A DNA stretch of 64,000 nt from Pseudomonadales bacterium (GTDB taxonomy: Bacteria > Pseudomonadota > Gammaproteobacteria > Pseudomonadales > Azotimanducaceae), in the NCBI GenBank assembly GCA_019634925.1, contig JAHCAL010000001.1:496001-560000 (forward strand), given 5' to 3'. The translations under genes were made by a program, and so were the position numbers. Positions 39,509 to 48,169 of this stretch are shown here, one piece after another. The stretch's first letter is position 1; each line of letters begins with the position of its first letter. The notes below the pieces were generated by a model, which was given only the letters and a program-made list of their open reading frames with translations, was not told where the DNA came from and searched no databases.

Positions 39509-39596
39509 ACGTAATATCGCCTATGTCTAATTAAGAGGAATCTAAACTAACGTAGCCAGCGTAAGGCAAAGTCCCTGCCGGGACAAGGACGGCAAC
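39509..39596. promoter_or_regulatory. Divergent promoter region of the sulfide cluster
   Basis: 88 bases between the repressor and sqr. The part next to the repressor is A+T-rich (39511-39555), contrasting with the surrounding DNA, and contains TCTAATTAAGAGGAATCTAA, in which TCTAA occurs twice. This is the likely promoter and operator for both directions; I cannot place the operator exactly. Confidence 0.5.
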
Positions 39597-40895
39597 ATGG
39601 CCAGGGTCATCGTGCTGGGCGCCGGCATCGCCGGCATGCCCGCGGCATACGATCTGAAGAAGCTTCTGGGTGCCGGGCACACGGTCACCCTCATCGGCAC
39701 AACGGAACACTTCCAGTTCACGCCATCTAACCCCTGGGTGGCGGTCGGCTGGCGCAAGCCGGACCAGGTCAAGGTACCCATCCGGCCGAGCGTCGAGCGG
39801 AAAGGCATCGAGTTCATTGCCCAGGCGGTGCAGTCCGTCGATCCGGAGCAGAACCGGGTGACGCTGGCCGACGGGCGCGGGCTCGAGTACGACTACCTGG
39901 TGATCGCGACCGGCCCGGCGCTCGCATTCGACGAGATTCCCGGCTTCGGTCCGGACGCCTTCAGCCACAGCATCTGCACGACCCCCCACGCTGAGCGTGC
40001 CGGGGCGGCGTATCGTGCATTCCTGCTGAACCCCGGCCCGGTGGTGGTCGGCGCCGTCCAGGGAGCGAGCTGCTTTGGCCCGGCCTACGAGTTCGCCATG
40101 ATCCTGGACGCCGATCTGCGCAAGCGACGACTTCGGGACCGGGTGCCGATCACGTTCGTCACCAGCGAGCCATACATCGGGCACATGGGACTCGGCGGTG
40201 TCGGTGATTCGAAGGGTCTGCTCGAGTCGGAGCTGCGGCAGCGTCACATCAAGTGGATCACCAATGCCAGAGTGAGCGAGATGACGGCGGACACGGTCAA
40301 GGTTGCCGAGCACGACGAGCGCGGCCAGCCGCTGCGCGAGCACGACCTGCCGAGCCGCTACACCATGTTCATTCCCGCGTTCCGCGGCGTGCCCGCGGTG
40401 GCGGGCGCGAAGGCGCTGTGCAATCCCCGCGGCTTCGTGGTCATCGACGAGTTCCAGCGCAACCCCACGCATCAGAACGTTTACTCGGCCGGCGTGTGTG
40501 TGGCCATTCCGCCGGTGGAAGCGACACCGGTACCCACCGGCGCGCCCAAGACCGGCTACATGATCGAATCCATGGTCACCGCCATCGCGCACAACATTCA
40601 CGACGAGCTCGCCGGCAAGGCGCCGTCCCACCGGGCTACCTGGAACGCCATCTGCCTCGCCGATCTGGGCGACGACGGTGTGGCCTTCGTGGCGCTGCCG
40701 CAGATTCCGCCGCGTAACGTCACCTGGGCGAAACAGGGCAAGTGGGTGCACCTGGCCAAGATCGCGTTCGAGAAGTACTTCATGCGCAAGATGAAGACCG
40801 GCAGTACCGAGCCGGTCTACGAGAAGTACGTGTTGAAGGCGCTCGGTATCCTGCGTCTGAAGAGCGGTGACCACGCGGAGGATCATCCGGCATGA
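39597..40895 (+). CDS. sqr: Sulfide:quinone oxidoreductase-like flavoprotein
   Basis: A 432-residue FAD-dependent disulfide reductase-type protein. The N-terminal nucleotide motif is VIVLGAGIAGMPAAYDL, the second DYLVIATGPAL. Cysteines suited to polysulfide handling lie in VQGASCFGPAYEFAM and in YSAGVCVAIPPVE. The C-terminal part (FEKYFMRKMKTGSTEPVYE) is typical of membrane-attached SQR and flavocytochrome c sulfide dehydrogenase-like enzymes. It would oxidise sulfide and pass electrons to quinone at the inner membrane. The regulator next to it and thioredoxin 2 behind it agree. Assignment to a particular SQR type is not possible by eye. Confidence 0.85.
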   Translation: MARVIVLGAGIAGMPAAYDLKKLLGAGHTVTLIGTTEHFQFTPSNPWVAVGWRKPDQVKVPIRPSVERKGIEFIAQAVQSVDPEQNRVTLADGRGLEYDYLVIATGPALAFDEIPGFGPDAFSHSICTTPHAERAGAAYRAFLLNPGPVVVGAVQGASCFGPAYEFAMILDADLRKRRLRDRVPITFVTSEPYIGHMGLGGVGDSKGLLESELRQRHIKWITNARVSEMTADTVKVAEHDERGQPLREHDLPSRYTMFIPAFRGVPAVAGAKALCNPRGFVVIDEFQRNPTHQNVYSAGVCVAIPPVEATPVPTGAPKTGYMIESMVTAIAHNIHDELAGKAPSHRATWNAICLADLGDDGVAFVALPQIPPRNVTWAKQGKWVHLAKIAFEKYFMRKMKTGSTEPVYEKYVLKALGILRLKSGDHAEDHPA

Positions 40896-40969
40896 ACGAT
40901 CTTTGGTGGTGGGTGCTCGTGTTCGCCGGCGCCGGCGGCGCAACCGACAGGCTGGCGCCGACGCGATGA
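40892..40969 (+). CDS. 25-residue ORF linking sqr and trxC
   Basis: The frame encodes a hydrophobic start, MNDLWWWVLVFAGAGG, and a short polar end, ATDRLAPTR. Its ATG overlaps the sqr stop (ATGA) and its stop overlaps the trxC ATG in the same way, so ribosomes could pass through all three. It is either a tiny membrane peptide, a coupling device, or the stump of a lost membrane protein. No homologue is known to me. Confidence 0.45.
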   Translation: MNDLWWWVLVFAGAGGATDRLAPTR

Positions 40970-41406
40970 ATACCGGCGGCATCATCCGTGCTTGTCCCCA
41001 TTGCGGCAGGAACAACCGGATTCCCGCCCGCCACCTCGCCAGCAGCGGTCGCTGTGGTGCCTGCCGGCAGACGCTGCCGCCGCTTGCGGCGCCGCTCGAC
41101 GTCGACGCGGCGCAGTTCGACGAGATCGTGCGCGAAGCTGCCGTGCCGGTCCTCGTGGACTTCTGGGCATCCTGGTGTGGCCCCTGCAAGATGGCCGCGC
41201 CCGAGGTGGCAAAGACGGCGGTGACGCTTGCCGGACGGGCGCTGGTGCTCAAGGTGGATACCGAGTCCAACCCGGGGCTCTCGGCCCGTTACGGCGTGCG
41301 CAGCATTCCTTTCTTCATGGTGTTTCGTGATGGCGCGGCGCAATGGCAGCAGGCGGGCGTGCTCCGCGCGCCTGACCTGACCCGCGCGGTGCTCGCGGCG
41401 GCATGA
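40966..41406 (+). CDS. trxC: Thioredoxin 2
   Basis: A 146-residue TrxC. An N-terminal zinc finger with CPHC (10-13) and CGAC (30-33) precedes a thioredoxin domain with the active site WCGPC (69-73) and the cis-proline in RSIPFFMVF. TrxC is an oxidative-stress thioredoxin that reduces disulfides in the cytoplasm; in the sulfide cluster it could also release persulfide sulfur. The ATG at 40966 is chosen because it begins just before the first cysteine pair and overlaps the preceding small ORF. Confidence 0.9.
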   Translation: MNTGGIIRACPHCGRNNRIPARHLASSGRCGACRQTLPPLAAPLDVDAAQFDEIVREAAVPVLVDFWASWCGPCKMAAPEVAKTAVTLAGRALVLKVDTESNPGLSARYGVRSIPFFMVFRDGAAQWQQAGVLRAPDLTRAVLAAA

Positions 41407-41473
41407 GTGAAGGGACCCGGCGCGGTGATCTCGAGCCGGATGTCGCTCGGCCGATGCTGCGCCACAGATAGGG

Positions 41474-42070
41474 TCAGTTGTGCGCGAGCTCGATCGCGTC
41501 GCGCAGCTTGTCCTTGCCGAAGAAGATCGCGTCGCCGACGTAGAACGTCGGCGAGCCGAAGGTACCGCGGGCGACCGACGCTTCGGTCGTGTCGATCAGT
41601 CGCTGTTTGACCGCCGGATCCGCCATGCCCGCGACGATTTCCCCGGTGGGCAGCCCAGCAGCGTCGAGCACGCGGGCGATCAGATCGTCTTCGTCCATCT
41701 TGAGCGCCTGCTCCCACATCGCTGCGTACATGGCGTCGATGTATTGGTGGTAGTACGGCTGCGTGCGGGCAAAGGTCGCGCCGCGCATCATCTTGAGCGT
41801 GTTCACCGGAAAATGCGGATTCGGTACCTGCGGGCTGATGCCGTGCGCGCGGCAGAAACGTTCCGTCTCGATGCGCTGGTAGTCCGGCTTGTTGCGGATG
41901 CCCTGCAGGGATACGGCAGGGGAGACGTTGTTGGTGGCCTTGAACACGCCGCCGAGCAGGATCGGTACGTACTCGAATGCGATACCGGTCCGTGCGCCGA
42001 CGGCGGGAATCACCTTGTGTACGAGGTAGGCGTTCGGACTGCCGAAGTCGTAATGGAATTCGATCTTCAT
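41474..42070 (-). CDS. 2-hydroxychromene-2-carboxylate isomerase-like (DsbA family) protein
   Basis: A 198-residue protein of the kappa-GST/DsbA fold. The N-terminal motif FHYDFGSPNAYL has serine 11 where oxidoreductases have cysteine, as in glutathione-dependent HCCA isomerases of naphthalene degradation. GTFGSPTFYVGDAIFFGKD near the end contains the cis-proline loop. Such proteins are common outside aromatic degradation, so the substrate is uncertain. It follows the SDR gene on the same strand with a 47-base gap, likely the same transcript and under the HxlR regulator. Confidence 0.85.
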   Translation of the reverse strand: MKIEFHYDFGSPNAYLVHKVIPAVGARTGIAFEYVPILLGGVFKATNNVSPAVSLQGIRNKPDYQRIETERFCRAHGISPQVPNPHFPVNTLKMMRGATFARTQPYYHQYIDAMYAAMWEQALKMDEDDLIARVLDAAGLPTGEIVAGMADPAVKQRLIDTTEASVARGTFGSPTFYVGDAIFFGKDKLRDAIELAHN

Positions 42071-42117
42071 GGCGGATGATCCTGAAGTGGTTTGTCTGTC
42101 GGCGTATCCCTGCGCGC

Positions 42118-42882
42118 TCAATGGTTCCACCACGCGCGGTCGGAGAACGACCGGAGGTCGATCTCGTGTGTCCAGGTGGAGCGATGCTGCCGGGCCAGGT
42201 GCAGATAGGTCTCGGCGATGAGTTCGGGTTGCATCAGTCCGTCCGCCCGGCCGCGCGTGTCGCGCAGCGCCTGGAAGCGCTCGGGGCCGAGCAGCTTGCC
42301 GAGGGTGTCGGGCGCGTCCACCGCGCCGTCGATGACGATGTGCACGACGTGTACCCCTTGTGGGCCGAACTCGGCGTTCAACGACTGACACAGCATGCGC
42401 CGACCGCCCATGGCGGCCGCGTGAGAATGCTGGCCGGCGTTGCCGCGCATCGAGGCGGTGGAGGAGGTGACGAGTAGCGTGCCGCCGCCGCGCGCCGCCA
42501 TGGCCGGGCACAGCGCCGTTGCCAGGCGGAACAGGCCGAACGTGGCCATGCGCCAGCCCGTCTCGAAGGCCTTGTAGCGGGTCTCCAGCAGGGCCCGGTC
42601 ACCGATCTGCGCGCCGAGATTGTAGACCGCGACCTCGATGGGGCCGATCTCCGCCTCGACCGCGGCGACACGTTCCTCGATGCTGTTTTCCTCCACGGCG
42701 TTCAGCAGGTAGCCGGAAGCACGTCCGCCGCCCTGTCGTATCTCCGCGACTAGGCGGTCGAGACCTTCCTGGTCGCTGCGCCGGCAGAGTACCGCGTGGT
42801 AACCCTCCCGCGCGAAACGCTTGCCCACTGTGCCGCCGATACCGGCGCCAGCACCCAAGACGAGACAGACTGACTTCGACAT
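42118..42882 (-). CDS. Atypical SDR protein without the YxxxK motif
   Basis: A 254-residue Rossmann protein of the SDR superfamily. The cofactor motif is GAGAGIGGTVGKRF and NLGA takes the place of NNAG. After the catalytic serine (VTSSTASM), the usual Tyr and Lys are replaced by His and Met (HSHAAAMGGRRM). The sequence further on, VHVVHIVIDGAVD, is seen in a subgroup of divergent SDRs. It may bind NAD(P) without classic catalysis. I start it at the ATG ending at 42882; another ATG at 42897 lies in the direct repeat. It is divergent from the HxlR gene. Confidence 0.82.
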   Translation of the reverse strand: MSKSVCLVLGAGAGIGGTVGKRFAREGYHAVLCRRSDQEGLDRLVAEIRQGGGRASGYLLNAVEENSIEERVAAVEAEIGPIEVAVYNLGAQIGDRALLETRYKAFETGWRMATFGLFRLATALCPAMAARGGGTLLVTSSTASMRGNAGQHSHAAAMGGRRMLCQSLNAEFGPQGVHVVHIVIDGAVDAPDTLGKLLGPERFQALRDTRGRADGLMQPELIAETYLHLARQHRSTWTHEIDLRSFSDRAWWNH

Positions 42883-42889
42883 TTTATAT

Positions 42890-42928
42890 AGTTGCATAAT
42901 AAGACCAAAGTAAGTTGCATCATAAGAC
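42890..42928. promoter_or_regulatory. Direct-repeat operator beside the HxlR gene
   Basis: AGTTGCATAATAAGAC (42890-42905) recurs as AGTTGCATCATAAGAC (42913-42928): 15 of 16 bases agree, with a period of 23 bp, about two helical turns. It sits between the divergent SDR and HxlR genes. HxlR of Bacillus subtilis binds two 25-bp direct repeats, so this is the probable binding site and would control both directions. Confidence 0.72.
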
Positions 42929-42948
42929 GGCTAAACTAGAATGCAAGC

Positions 42949-43467
42949 ATGAAGCTGAAATCGTTCGAGCATTTCAACTGTTCGCTGGCGCAAACCCTCT
43001 CGGTGATCGGCGAACACTGGACGCTCCTCATCGTGCGGGATGCGTTCTTCGGGCTGCGCCGGTTCGACCAGTTCCAGAAGAGTCTCGGCATCGCGCGCAA
43101 CGTGCTGAGCGATCGCCTGAAGAAACTCGTGCAGGCGGGCGTGCTGGACAAATCCGAAGGCCCCGGCCACCCCGAGTACCGGCTCACGGAGAAAGGTCTG
43201 GCGCTGCAGCCGATCCTGATCGCCATGACCCAGTGGGGTGACACCTATCTGCCGAGCCCGACGGGCAGGCGACTCACGTTCGTAGACAGGCGCGATGGCA
43301 AGGCCATCCGGCCGGTCGGCGTGCAGGCGGCGGACGGGCGCTCACTGCGGCCCAGGGAGATCAGGGCGAGGCCTGGCCCGGGGTTGCGTCACAAGGGTCA
43401 GTTCGACCGATCGGTGCCGCTCGAGGCGATCGAGCGTGGCGGTGGCGGTTCGGGTGACGTACGCTGA
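42949..43467 (+). CDS. HxlR family transcriptional regulator
   Basis: A 172-residue winged-helix regulator. The HxlR core covers residues 5-100: NCSLAQTLSVIGEHWTLLIV with the near N-terminal cysteine, RRFDQFQKSLGIARNVLSDR as recognition region and HPEYRLTEKGLAL as wing. The C-terminal 70 residues are Arg/Gly-rich and do not look like a known ligand domain. These regulators often answer quinones or aldehydes through the conserved cysteine. It likely controls the divergent SDR and isomerase genes, given the direct repeats between them. Confidence 0.9.
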   Translation: MKLKSFEHFNCSLAQTLSVIGEHWTLLIVRDAFFGLRRFDQFQKSLGIARNVLSDRLKKLVQAGVLDKSEGPGHPEYRLTEKGLALQPILIAMTQWGDTYLPSPTGRRLTFVDRRDGKAIRPVGVQAADGRSLRPREIRARPGPGLRHKGQFDRSVPLEAIERGGGGSGDVR

Positions 43468-43505
43468 ACCCGGGCACGCCGCCGAACGACATCCGGGAGC
43501 GGGAA

Positions 43506-44972
43506 ATGGATACCAGGACTGCAGCATGGAACGCCGTGATGACCGCGGTGCCGGGAGAGCAGAAACTCGAGATCCCGGCCGCGGCGATCGAAGGCCGCTT
43601 GCCGCCCGAACTCGCGGGCGGGCGGCATCTGCAGAACGGACCCGGCTGGACACGGATCGGTGAGCGCCTTGCGCACCCGTTCGACGGTCACGGGTTCGTG
43701 CGGGCCCTCGAGTTCACCGATGACGGCGGCGTCCGGTTCCGCTCGCGATATGTCGAGACGCCAGCGTTCCTCGCCGAGCGTACGGCCGGCAGACTGGTCT
43801 ACAAGGGGCTCGGGACCAATGTCAGCGACTCGCCGCTGCGCAACCTGCGCGCAGCGGGCATGCGCAACGTATCGAACACCACCATTCAGCCATGGGCCGG
43901 CCGGTTGATCTCGGGCTGGGAGGGCGGGCGCCCCTACGCGCTCGATGCCGAAACCCTCGCGACCCTGGGCGAAGAGACGTTCAACGGCGCGTTGCCGGAC
44001 GCCGCCTTCCTCGCACACATGCGCATCGACACGGCGGCCGATCGCCTGATCGGCTGCAACGTCTACCGGGAGTCGCCGTCCCGGTTCGTGTTCCGCGAGT
44101 TCGACGCATCGGGCAACGAAGTGGCCGAGCGCGAGGTACGCATTCCCGGCATGCACTTCGAGCACGACTTCGTCGTCACGCCGCGCTGGTACGTGCTGGC
44201 AGGCAATCCGATGAAGGCGAGCCTGCCGAAGTTCGCCAAGGCGATGCTGGGAATGGGATCGCTGATCGAGGCATTGCACACGGATGCGTCGAAACCGGGC
44301 GAGCTGTACCTGGTTCCGCGCGGGCGGCCCGGCCCGGTGCGCACCGTCCGGCTACCGCAGCGTGCGTTCGTCATTCATTTCGCGAATGCCTACGACCTCG
44401 ACGACGCGACCTGCGTGGTGGAGATGTGTGCGTTCGAATCGTTCGAATTCGGCGAGGAATTCGGTTTCCAGGGCCCGCGTCGGCCGCTCGACCCGGAACT
44501 GCCCGATCGCCGGCCCTCGTTCCAGCGCCTGTACCGCGCGACCGTCCGGGACGATCGCGATGCCGCGGAATGGGAGCAGCTCTCGGACTACGGCATGGAC
44601 TTCCCGCGCGTGCACCCGGCCCGGGAAGGACGTGCCGCGCCGGCGATCTACGCGGCGGCGCGCAGCGACCGGGTCAAGTCCGATCCGTTCGACGCATTGG
44701 CCCGGGTCGATACGGTCGACCGGGCACGCCCCACCGACGTCTGGTGCGCGCCCGAGGGCCAGTTCGTGGGTGAACCGGTGTTCGCTCCGCGACCCGGTGC
44801 CAGCGAGCTGGACGACGGCTGGGTCGTCGCCGTGGTTTACGACGGCGTATCGCTCGCGTCGCGGTTCTGCGTGTTCGAGGCGTCGGCGTTGTCCAACGGC
44901 CCGGTCGCGGTCGTGCCGTTGCCGCTGCAGCCATACGGGTTCCACGGTTTCTGGGAGGGCGCGGCAGCTTGA
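43506..44972 (+). CDS. Carotenoid oxygenase family protein
   Basis: A 488-residue member of the RPE65/carotenoid cleavage and lignostilbene dioxygenase family. These are seven-bladed propellers with a ferrous iron held by four histidines; the four here are His171 (FLAHMRID), His220 (FEHDF), His291 (FVIHFANAYD) and His480 (YGFHGFW), all at the expected intervals. The enzyme would cut a conjugated double bond with oxygen; the substrate cannot be told. It follows the HxlR gene in the same direction and is separate from any carotenoid genes in this window. Confidence 0.9.
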   Translation: MDTRTAAWNAVMTAVPGEQKLEIPAAAIEGRLPPELAGGRHLQNGPGWTRIGERLAHPFDGHGFVRALEFTDDGGVRFRSRYVETPAFLAERTAGRLVYKGLGTNVSDSPLRNLRAAGMRNVSNTTIQPWAGRLISGWEGGRPYALDAETLATLGEETFNGALPDAAFLAHMRIDTAADRLIGCNVYRESPSRFVFREFDASGNEVAEREVRIPGMHFEHDFVVTPRWYVLAGNPMKASLPKFAKAMLGMGSLIEALHTDASKPGELYLVPRGRPGPVRTVRLPQRAFVIHFANAYDLDDATCVVEMCAFESFEFGEEFGFQGPRRPLDPELPDRRPSFQRLYRATVRDDRDAAEWEQLSDYGMDFPRVHPAREGRAAPAIYAAARSDRVKSDPFDALARVDTVDRARPTDVWCAPEGQFVGEPVFAPRPGASELDDGWVVAVVYDGVSLASRFCVFEASALSNGPVAVVPLPLQPYGFHGFWEGAAA

Positions 44973-45008
44973 CGCGTCCGGTTTTCGCAGTTTGAGGAGA
45001 AGTGAACG

Positions 45009-45500
45009 ATGGCAACGAGAAAGGCAGCCCCGGCAATCGACATAGGCATCAGCAAGACCGATCGTGAAAAGATCGTCCGAGGTCTCTCTGCGCTGCTGGC
45101 CGACAGCTACACGCTCTACCTGATGACCCACAACTTCCACTGGAACGTCAAAGGCCCCCAGTTCAACAGCCTGCACGCCATGTTCATGACCCAGTACACG
45201 GAGCAGTGGACGGCACTGGACCAGATCGCCGAGCGCATCCGCGCGCTGGGTCATCCGGCGCCCGGCACCTACAAGGAGTTCGTGCGGCTCGCGTCCATCA
45301 AGGAAGTCGAGGGTGTGCCGTCCGCCAATGACATGGTGCGCCATCTCGTGGCGGCCCAGGAAGCGACCGCACGTACCGCGCGCGCGCTCTTCCCGGTCGT
45401 CGACGCTGCGAACGACCAGCCCACCGCGGATCTCCTGACGCAGCGACTCGAAGTGCACGAGAAGACCGCCTGGATGCTGCGCAGCCTGCTCGAGGAATGA
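45009..45500 (+). CDS. dps: Dps family ferritin-like protein
   Basis: A 163-residue DNA protection during starvation protein. The ferroxidase site motif is [12 protein letters not shown] (41-52) with SLHAMF following and [12 protein letters not shown] supplying the acidic partners across the dimer. Dps dodecamers store iron, remove peroxide and can coat DNA. The N-terminal tail is short and holds a few lysines and arginines. TTTGAGGAGAAGTG before the ATG contains a strong ribosome-binding site. A perfect stem-loop follows the stop codon. Confidence 0.95.
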   Translation: MATRKAAPAIDIGISKTDREKIVRGLSALLADSYTLYLMTHNFHWNVKGPQFNSLHAMFMTQYTEQWTALDQIAERIRALGHPAPGTYKEFVRLASIKEVEGVPSANDMVRHLVAAQEATARTARALFPVVDAANDQPTADLLTQRLEVHEKTAWMLRSLLEE

Positions 45501-45514
45501 CGGCGCGCCAGGCG

Positions 45515-45546
45515 CGACAAAACCGGATTGCTTGACGGTTTTGTCG
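45515..45546. terminator. Stem-loop after dps
   Basis: CGACAAAACCG and CGGTTTTGTCG form a perfect 11-bp stem around a ten-base loop, 15 bases after the dps stop codon. The T-run lies within the stem, as in some compact intrinsic terminators, and the sequence would work in either direction. It separates dps from the following SDR gene. Confidence 0.65.
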
Positions 45547-45607
45547 GCTTGACGCAACCTGCCAGGGCTCGCGGACCGTTCCGGTCGATGGAAGCGCTGG
45601 GGGGAAC

Positions 45608-46366
45608 ATGCTCGATGAACTGTTCGGGTTGAAAGGCGAGGTCGCCGTGGTCACGGGTGCGGGGCGCGGTATCGGCGAGGGGATAGCGAAAGTGCTGGCC
45701 GGCGCCGGCGCCGCCGTCGTCTGTGCCGCACGCCGCACGGACGAGATTGACCGGGTCGCTGCCGAGATCGTAGAGGCCGGCGGCCGAGCGATCGCCGTGA
45801 CCACCGACGTGACGGATCCCGCCGCGCTCGAGCGACTCGCCCGGGCCGCCATCGATGGCTTCGGCCGGCTCGACATCTGGGTCAACAACGCCGGCGGTTC
45901 GCCGCTGCAGATGCCGCTCACGCAGCTGCCGAGGTCGGAGTGGGATGCCACGCTCGCGCTCAATCTCACGGCCATCTGGGAATCGAGCCGGATCGCCGCG
46001 GGTCTGATGGAGGACGGCGGGCGCATCGTCAACATCTCCTCGCTCGCAGCGGAGACCGTCATCCCGGGCAGCGGCCACTACGGCGCGGCGAAGGCAGGCG
46101 TGAACATGCTGACCCGCGTATTCGCGCAGGAGCTGGGTCCGCGGATCCGCGTGAACTGCATCATGCCCGGCGCGGTGCCGACCGAGATCATGATGAAGGC
46201 CATGAAGCTCACCGATGCTGACCTGCCGCGGCTCGAGAAGATGCTGCGGCTGCCGGCCGGGCGCCTGGGTACGCCCCGGGATCTCGGCGCGACGACCCTC
46301 TACCTCTGCTCGCGCGCGTCGGAATGGGTCACCGGCCAGTGTCTGCGAATATCCGGAGGCGGTTGA
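45608..46366 (+). CDS. SDR family oxidoreductase
   Basis: A 252-residue classical SDR. The cofactor motif is TGAGRGIGEG, NNAGG appears in WVNNAGGSP, and the catalytic triad is complete in ISSLAAETVIPGSGHYGAAK. The end RASEWVTGQCLRISGGG is the usual C-terminal. FabG-like enzymes and sugar or steroid dehydrogenases share this layout, so the substrate is open. An RBS (GGGGGAAC) precedes the ATG. It stands between the dps stem-loop and a converging esterase gene. Confidence 0.88.
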   Translation: MLDELFGLKGEVAVVTGAGRGIGEGIAKVLAGAGAAVVCAARRTDEIDRVAAEIVEAGGRAIAVTTDVTDPAALERLARAAIDGFGRLDIWVNNAGGSPLQMPLTQLPRSEWDATLALNLTAIWESSRIAAGLMEDGGRIVNISSLAAETVIPGSGHYGAAKAGVNMLTRVFAQELGPRIRVNCIMPGAVPTEIMMKAMKLTDADLPRLEKMLRLPAGRLGTPRDLGATTLYLCSRASEWVTGQCLRISGGG

Positions 46367-46405
46367 GCCGGCGGTGAAGCACCGGCCCGTGTGCGCCTGG
46401 ATGGG

Positions 46406-48070
46406 CTACGGCTGATAGCGGTTGCCGTAGGTCGGATCCTCCTGCACCAGGGCGCGCTGCGCGCCGCGCGCGTCGTCGACCCGGCGCGGCTGTTCGTCCA
46501 GCACCATCACGGGCCGTGCTGCCAGGTCGTAGGGCGGCCATTCCGGGATGCGCGGGTTGTTCGGATTGCCGCTGCGCGCGAAGGCGATCCACGTGTCGGC
46601 CATGATGTCGGCGACACGCTGCTGGGCCTCGCCGATGCCGGACATGCTTTCCGAATACGCCACGTTGTCGAACACGAAACCGATCTCGAGTGCGTGGGGT
46701 GAACGCCAGCGTCCTCCGTCCACGGGCGTGTCCCAGTCGAACAGGTAAAGCCAGGTCGGCGCGCCGCCCTGGGCGACGCGCCGTTCCGCGAGCGTCACGT
46801 GCCCGGCAAGCCAACGCGCGTCGGAGGTCGCCTCGAAGTAGATGTCGGCCGGATCGGAATCCGGCTGCAGCGCGCGGTAGCCGGCGATGATGGCCGGCAC
46901 GTCCCGGTCCGGATACGCCTGCCGCAATGCCGCCTCGAGGGTCTCCCAGGTCAGATCGAACACGGCGGGATTCATCGCGCCGGCGAACAGGGAGTTCTCG
47001 GTACGGTTGGTGCCGAGCATGAGCGGTACGCCTGCACCAGGCGGTGCGGCATCCGGTTCGAAGGGGTGCCGGGTCAGCAGCCGTCCGTCGATCGACGGCG
47101 CTCCGCCGGCGCCGGTGCCGGGCAGCGCCGCCTGGATGGTCTCTGCGGGCAGCGTCCGGATGTCGGCGATGCTGTCGCCGGTCAGGCCGAGCTTCTCGAC
47201 CAGCTGATCCGCCGCGGCCTGTGCGCCCGCCTGTTCGGGAAAGCGGAGCATCGCGCCGGACTGGATGGCCGCGCGGTGGAAGAGCCCCTGCGCGCGTTCG
47301 GTCGCCATGAGCGTCGAGACCTTCGCGCCGCCGCCGGACTCGCCGAAGATCAGCACGTTGCCGGGGTCGCCGCCAAAGTTGGCGACGTTGTCGCGCACCC
47401 ACTCCAGTGCCTGGATCATGTCGAGCACGCCGGCGACCGCGGCGTCCTCGAAGCCTGGCCCGTAGTGGCCGAGCGCGAGATAGCCGAATACGTTCAGACG
47501 ATGATTGACCGTGACCACCACGACGTCGCCGCGCCGGGCGAGCCGGGTGCCGTCGTAGGCGCGTGAAGCGCCGTCGCCGGAGGTGAACCCGCCGCCGTGG
47601 AACCAGACCATCACCGGCCGCTTGCCGCCGTCGCCCGTGGCCGGCGTCCAGACATTCAGGAACAGGCAGTCCTCGCCATAGGACACGGGTGGGTCGGGCC
47701 GCCAGGACGTGAACAGGCCGCCCGGATTGGCAGTTGGCGTCTGCGGGCAGGAAGCGCCGAACCGGCTCGCGTCCGCGGGTTCGGACCACGATGCCGGCAG
47801 AGCGGGCGCGGCGAAACGGGTGGTGGCGGTGTCGGCGCCGTAGCGGATGCCCTTGAAGGCCAGGACATCACCGTCGCGGGCGCCGCGTACCGGGCCGTGC
47901 GCCGTGTTGGCAACGGGTTGTTCGGCCGACCGCGGGACTGTGTCCGCCTCCCTCTCGGCCGCCGGGGAAGCCTGATCAGTCGTACCCGAATCGAGGCCGC
48001 AGCCCGCAAGGCTGAGGCCGATCGACAACAGTCCAGGCAACGCGAACCGTAAAACACGCTGACGCGGCAT
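46406..48070 (-). CDS. Secreted carboxylesterase (type B) lipoprotein
   Basis: A 554-residue alpha/beta hydrolase of the carboxylesterase B family. A signal sequence ends in a lipobox (LSLAGC, Cys24), so it is probably an envelope lipoprotein. The oxyanion part is VMVWFHGGGFTSGDG, the nucleophile elbow NVLIFGESGGGAKV, and the edge motif EDCLFLNVWTP. It would hydrolyse carboxylic esters; no specific substrate is visible. The ATG ending at 48070 is preceded by a G-rich ribosome-binding site. It converges with the SDR gene. Confidence 0.92.
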   Translation of the reverse strand: MPRQRVLRFALPGLLSIGLSLAGCGLDSGTTDQASPAAEREADTVPRSAEQPVANTAHGPVRGARDGDVLAFKGIRYGADTATTRFAAPALPASWSEPADASRFGASCPQTPTANPGGLFTSWRPDPPVSYGEDCLFLNVWTPATGDGGKRPVMVWFHGGGFTSGDGASRAYDGTRLARRGDVVVVTVNHRLNVFGYLALGHYGPGFEDAAVAGVLDMIQALEWVRDNVANFGGDPGNVLIFGESGGGAKVSTLMATERAQGLFHRAAIQSGAMLRFPEQAGAQAAADQLVEKLGLTGDSIADIRTLPAETIQAALPGTGAGGAPSIDGRLLTRHPFEPDAAPPGAGVPLMLGTNRTENSLFAGAMNPAVFDLTWETLEAALRQAYPDRDVPAIIAGYRALQPDSDPADIYFEATSDARWLAGHVTLAERRVAQGGAPTWLYLFDWDTPVDGGRWRSPHALEIGFVFDNVAYSESMSGIGEAQQRVADIMADTWIAFARSGNPNNPRIPEWPPYDLAARPVMVLDEQPRRVDDARGAQRALVQEDPTYGNRYQP

Positions 48071-48169
48071 TCCGTTCCCCCCCATCACTGACTGGATGCT
48101 GCGGGCGATGATAACAGAGCGTCGACGCCTGGCGTCGAGTCGAAAGCTGGGCGCCGGGGACTTGGCGCG

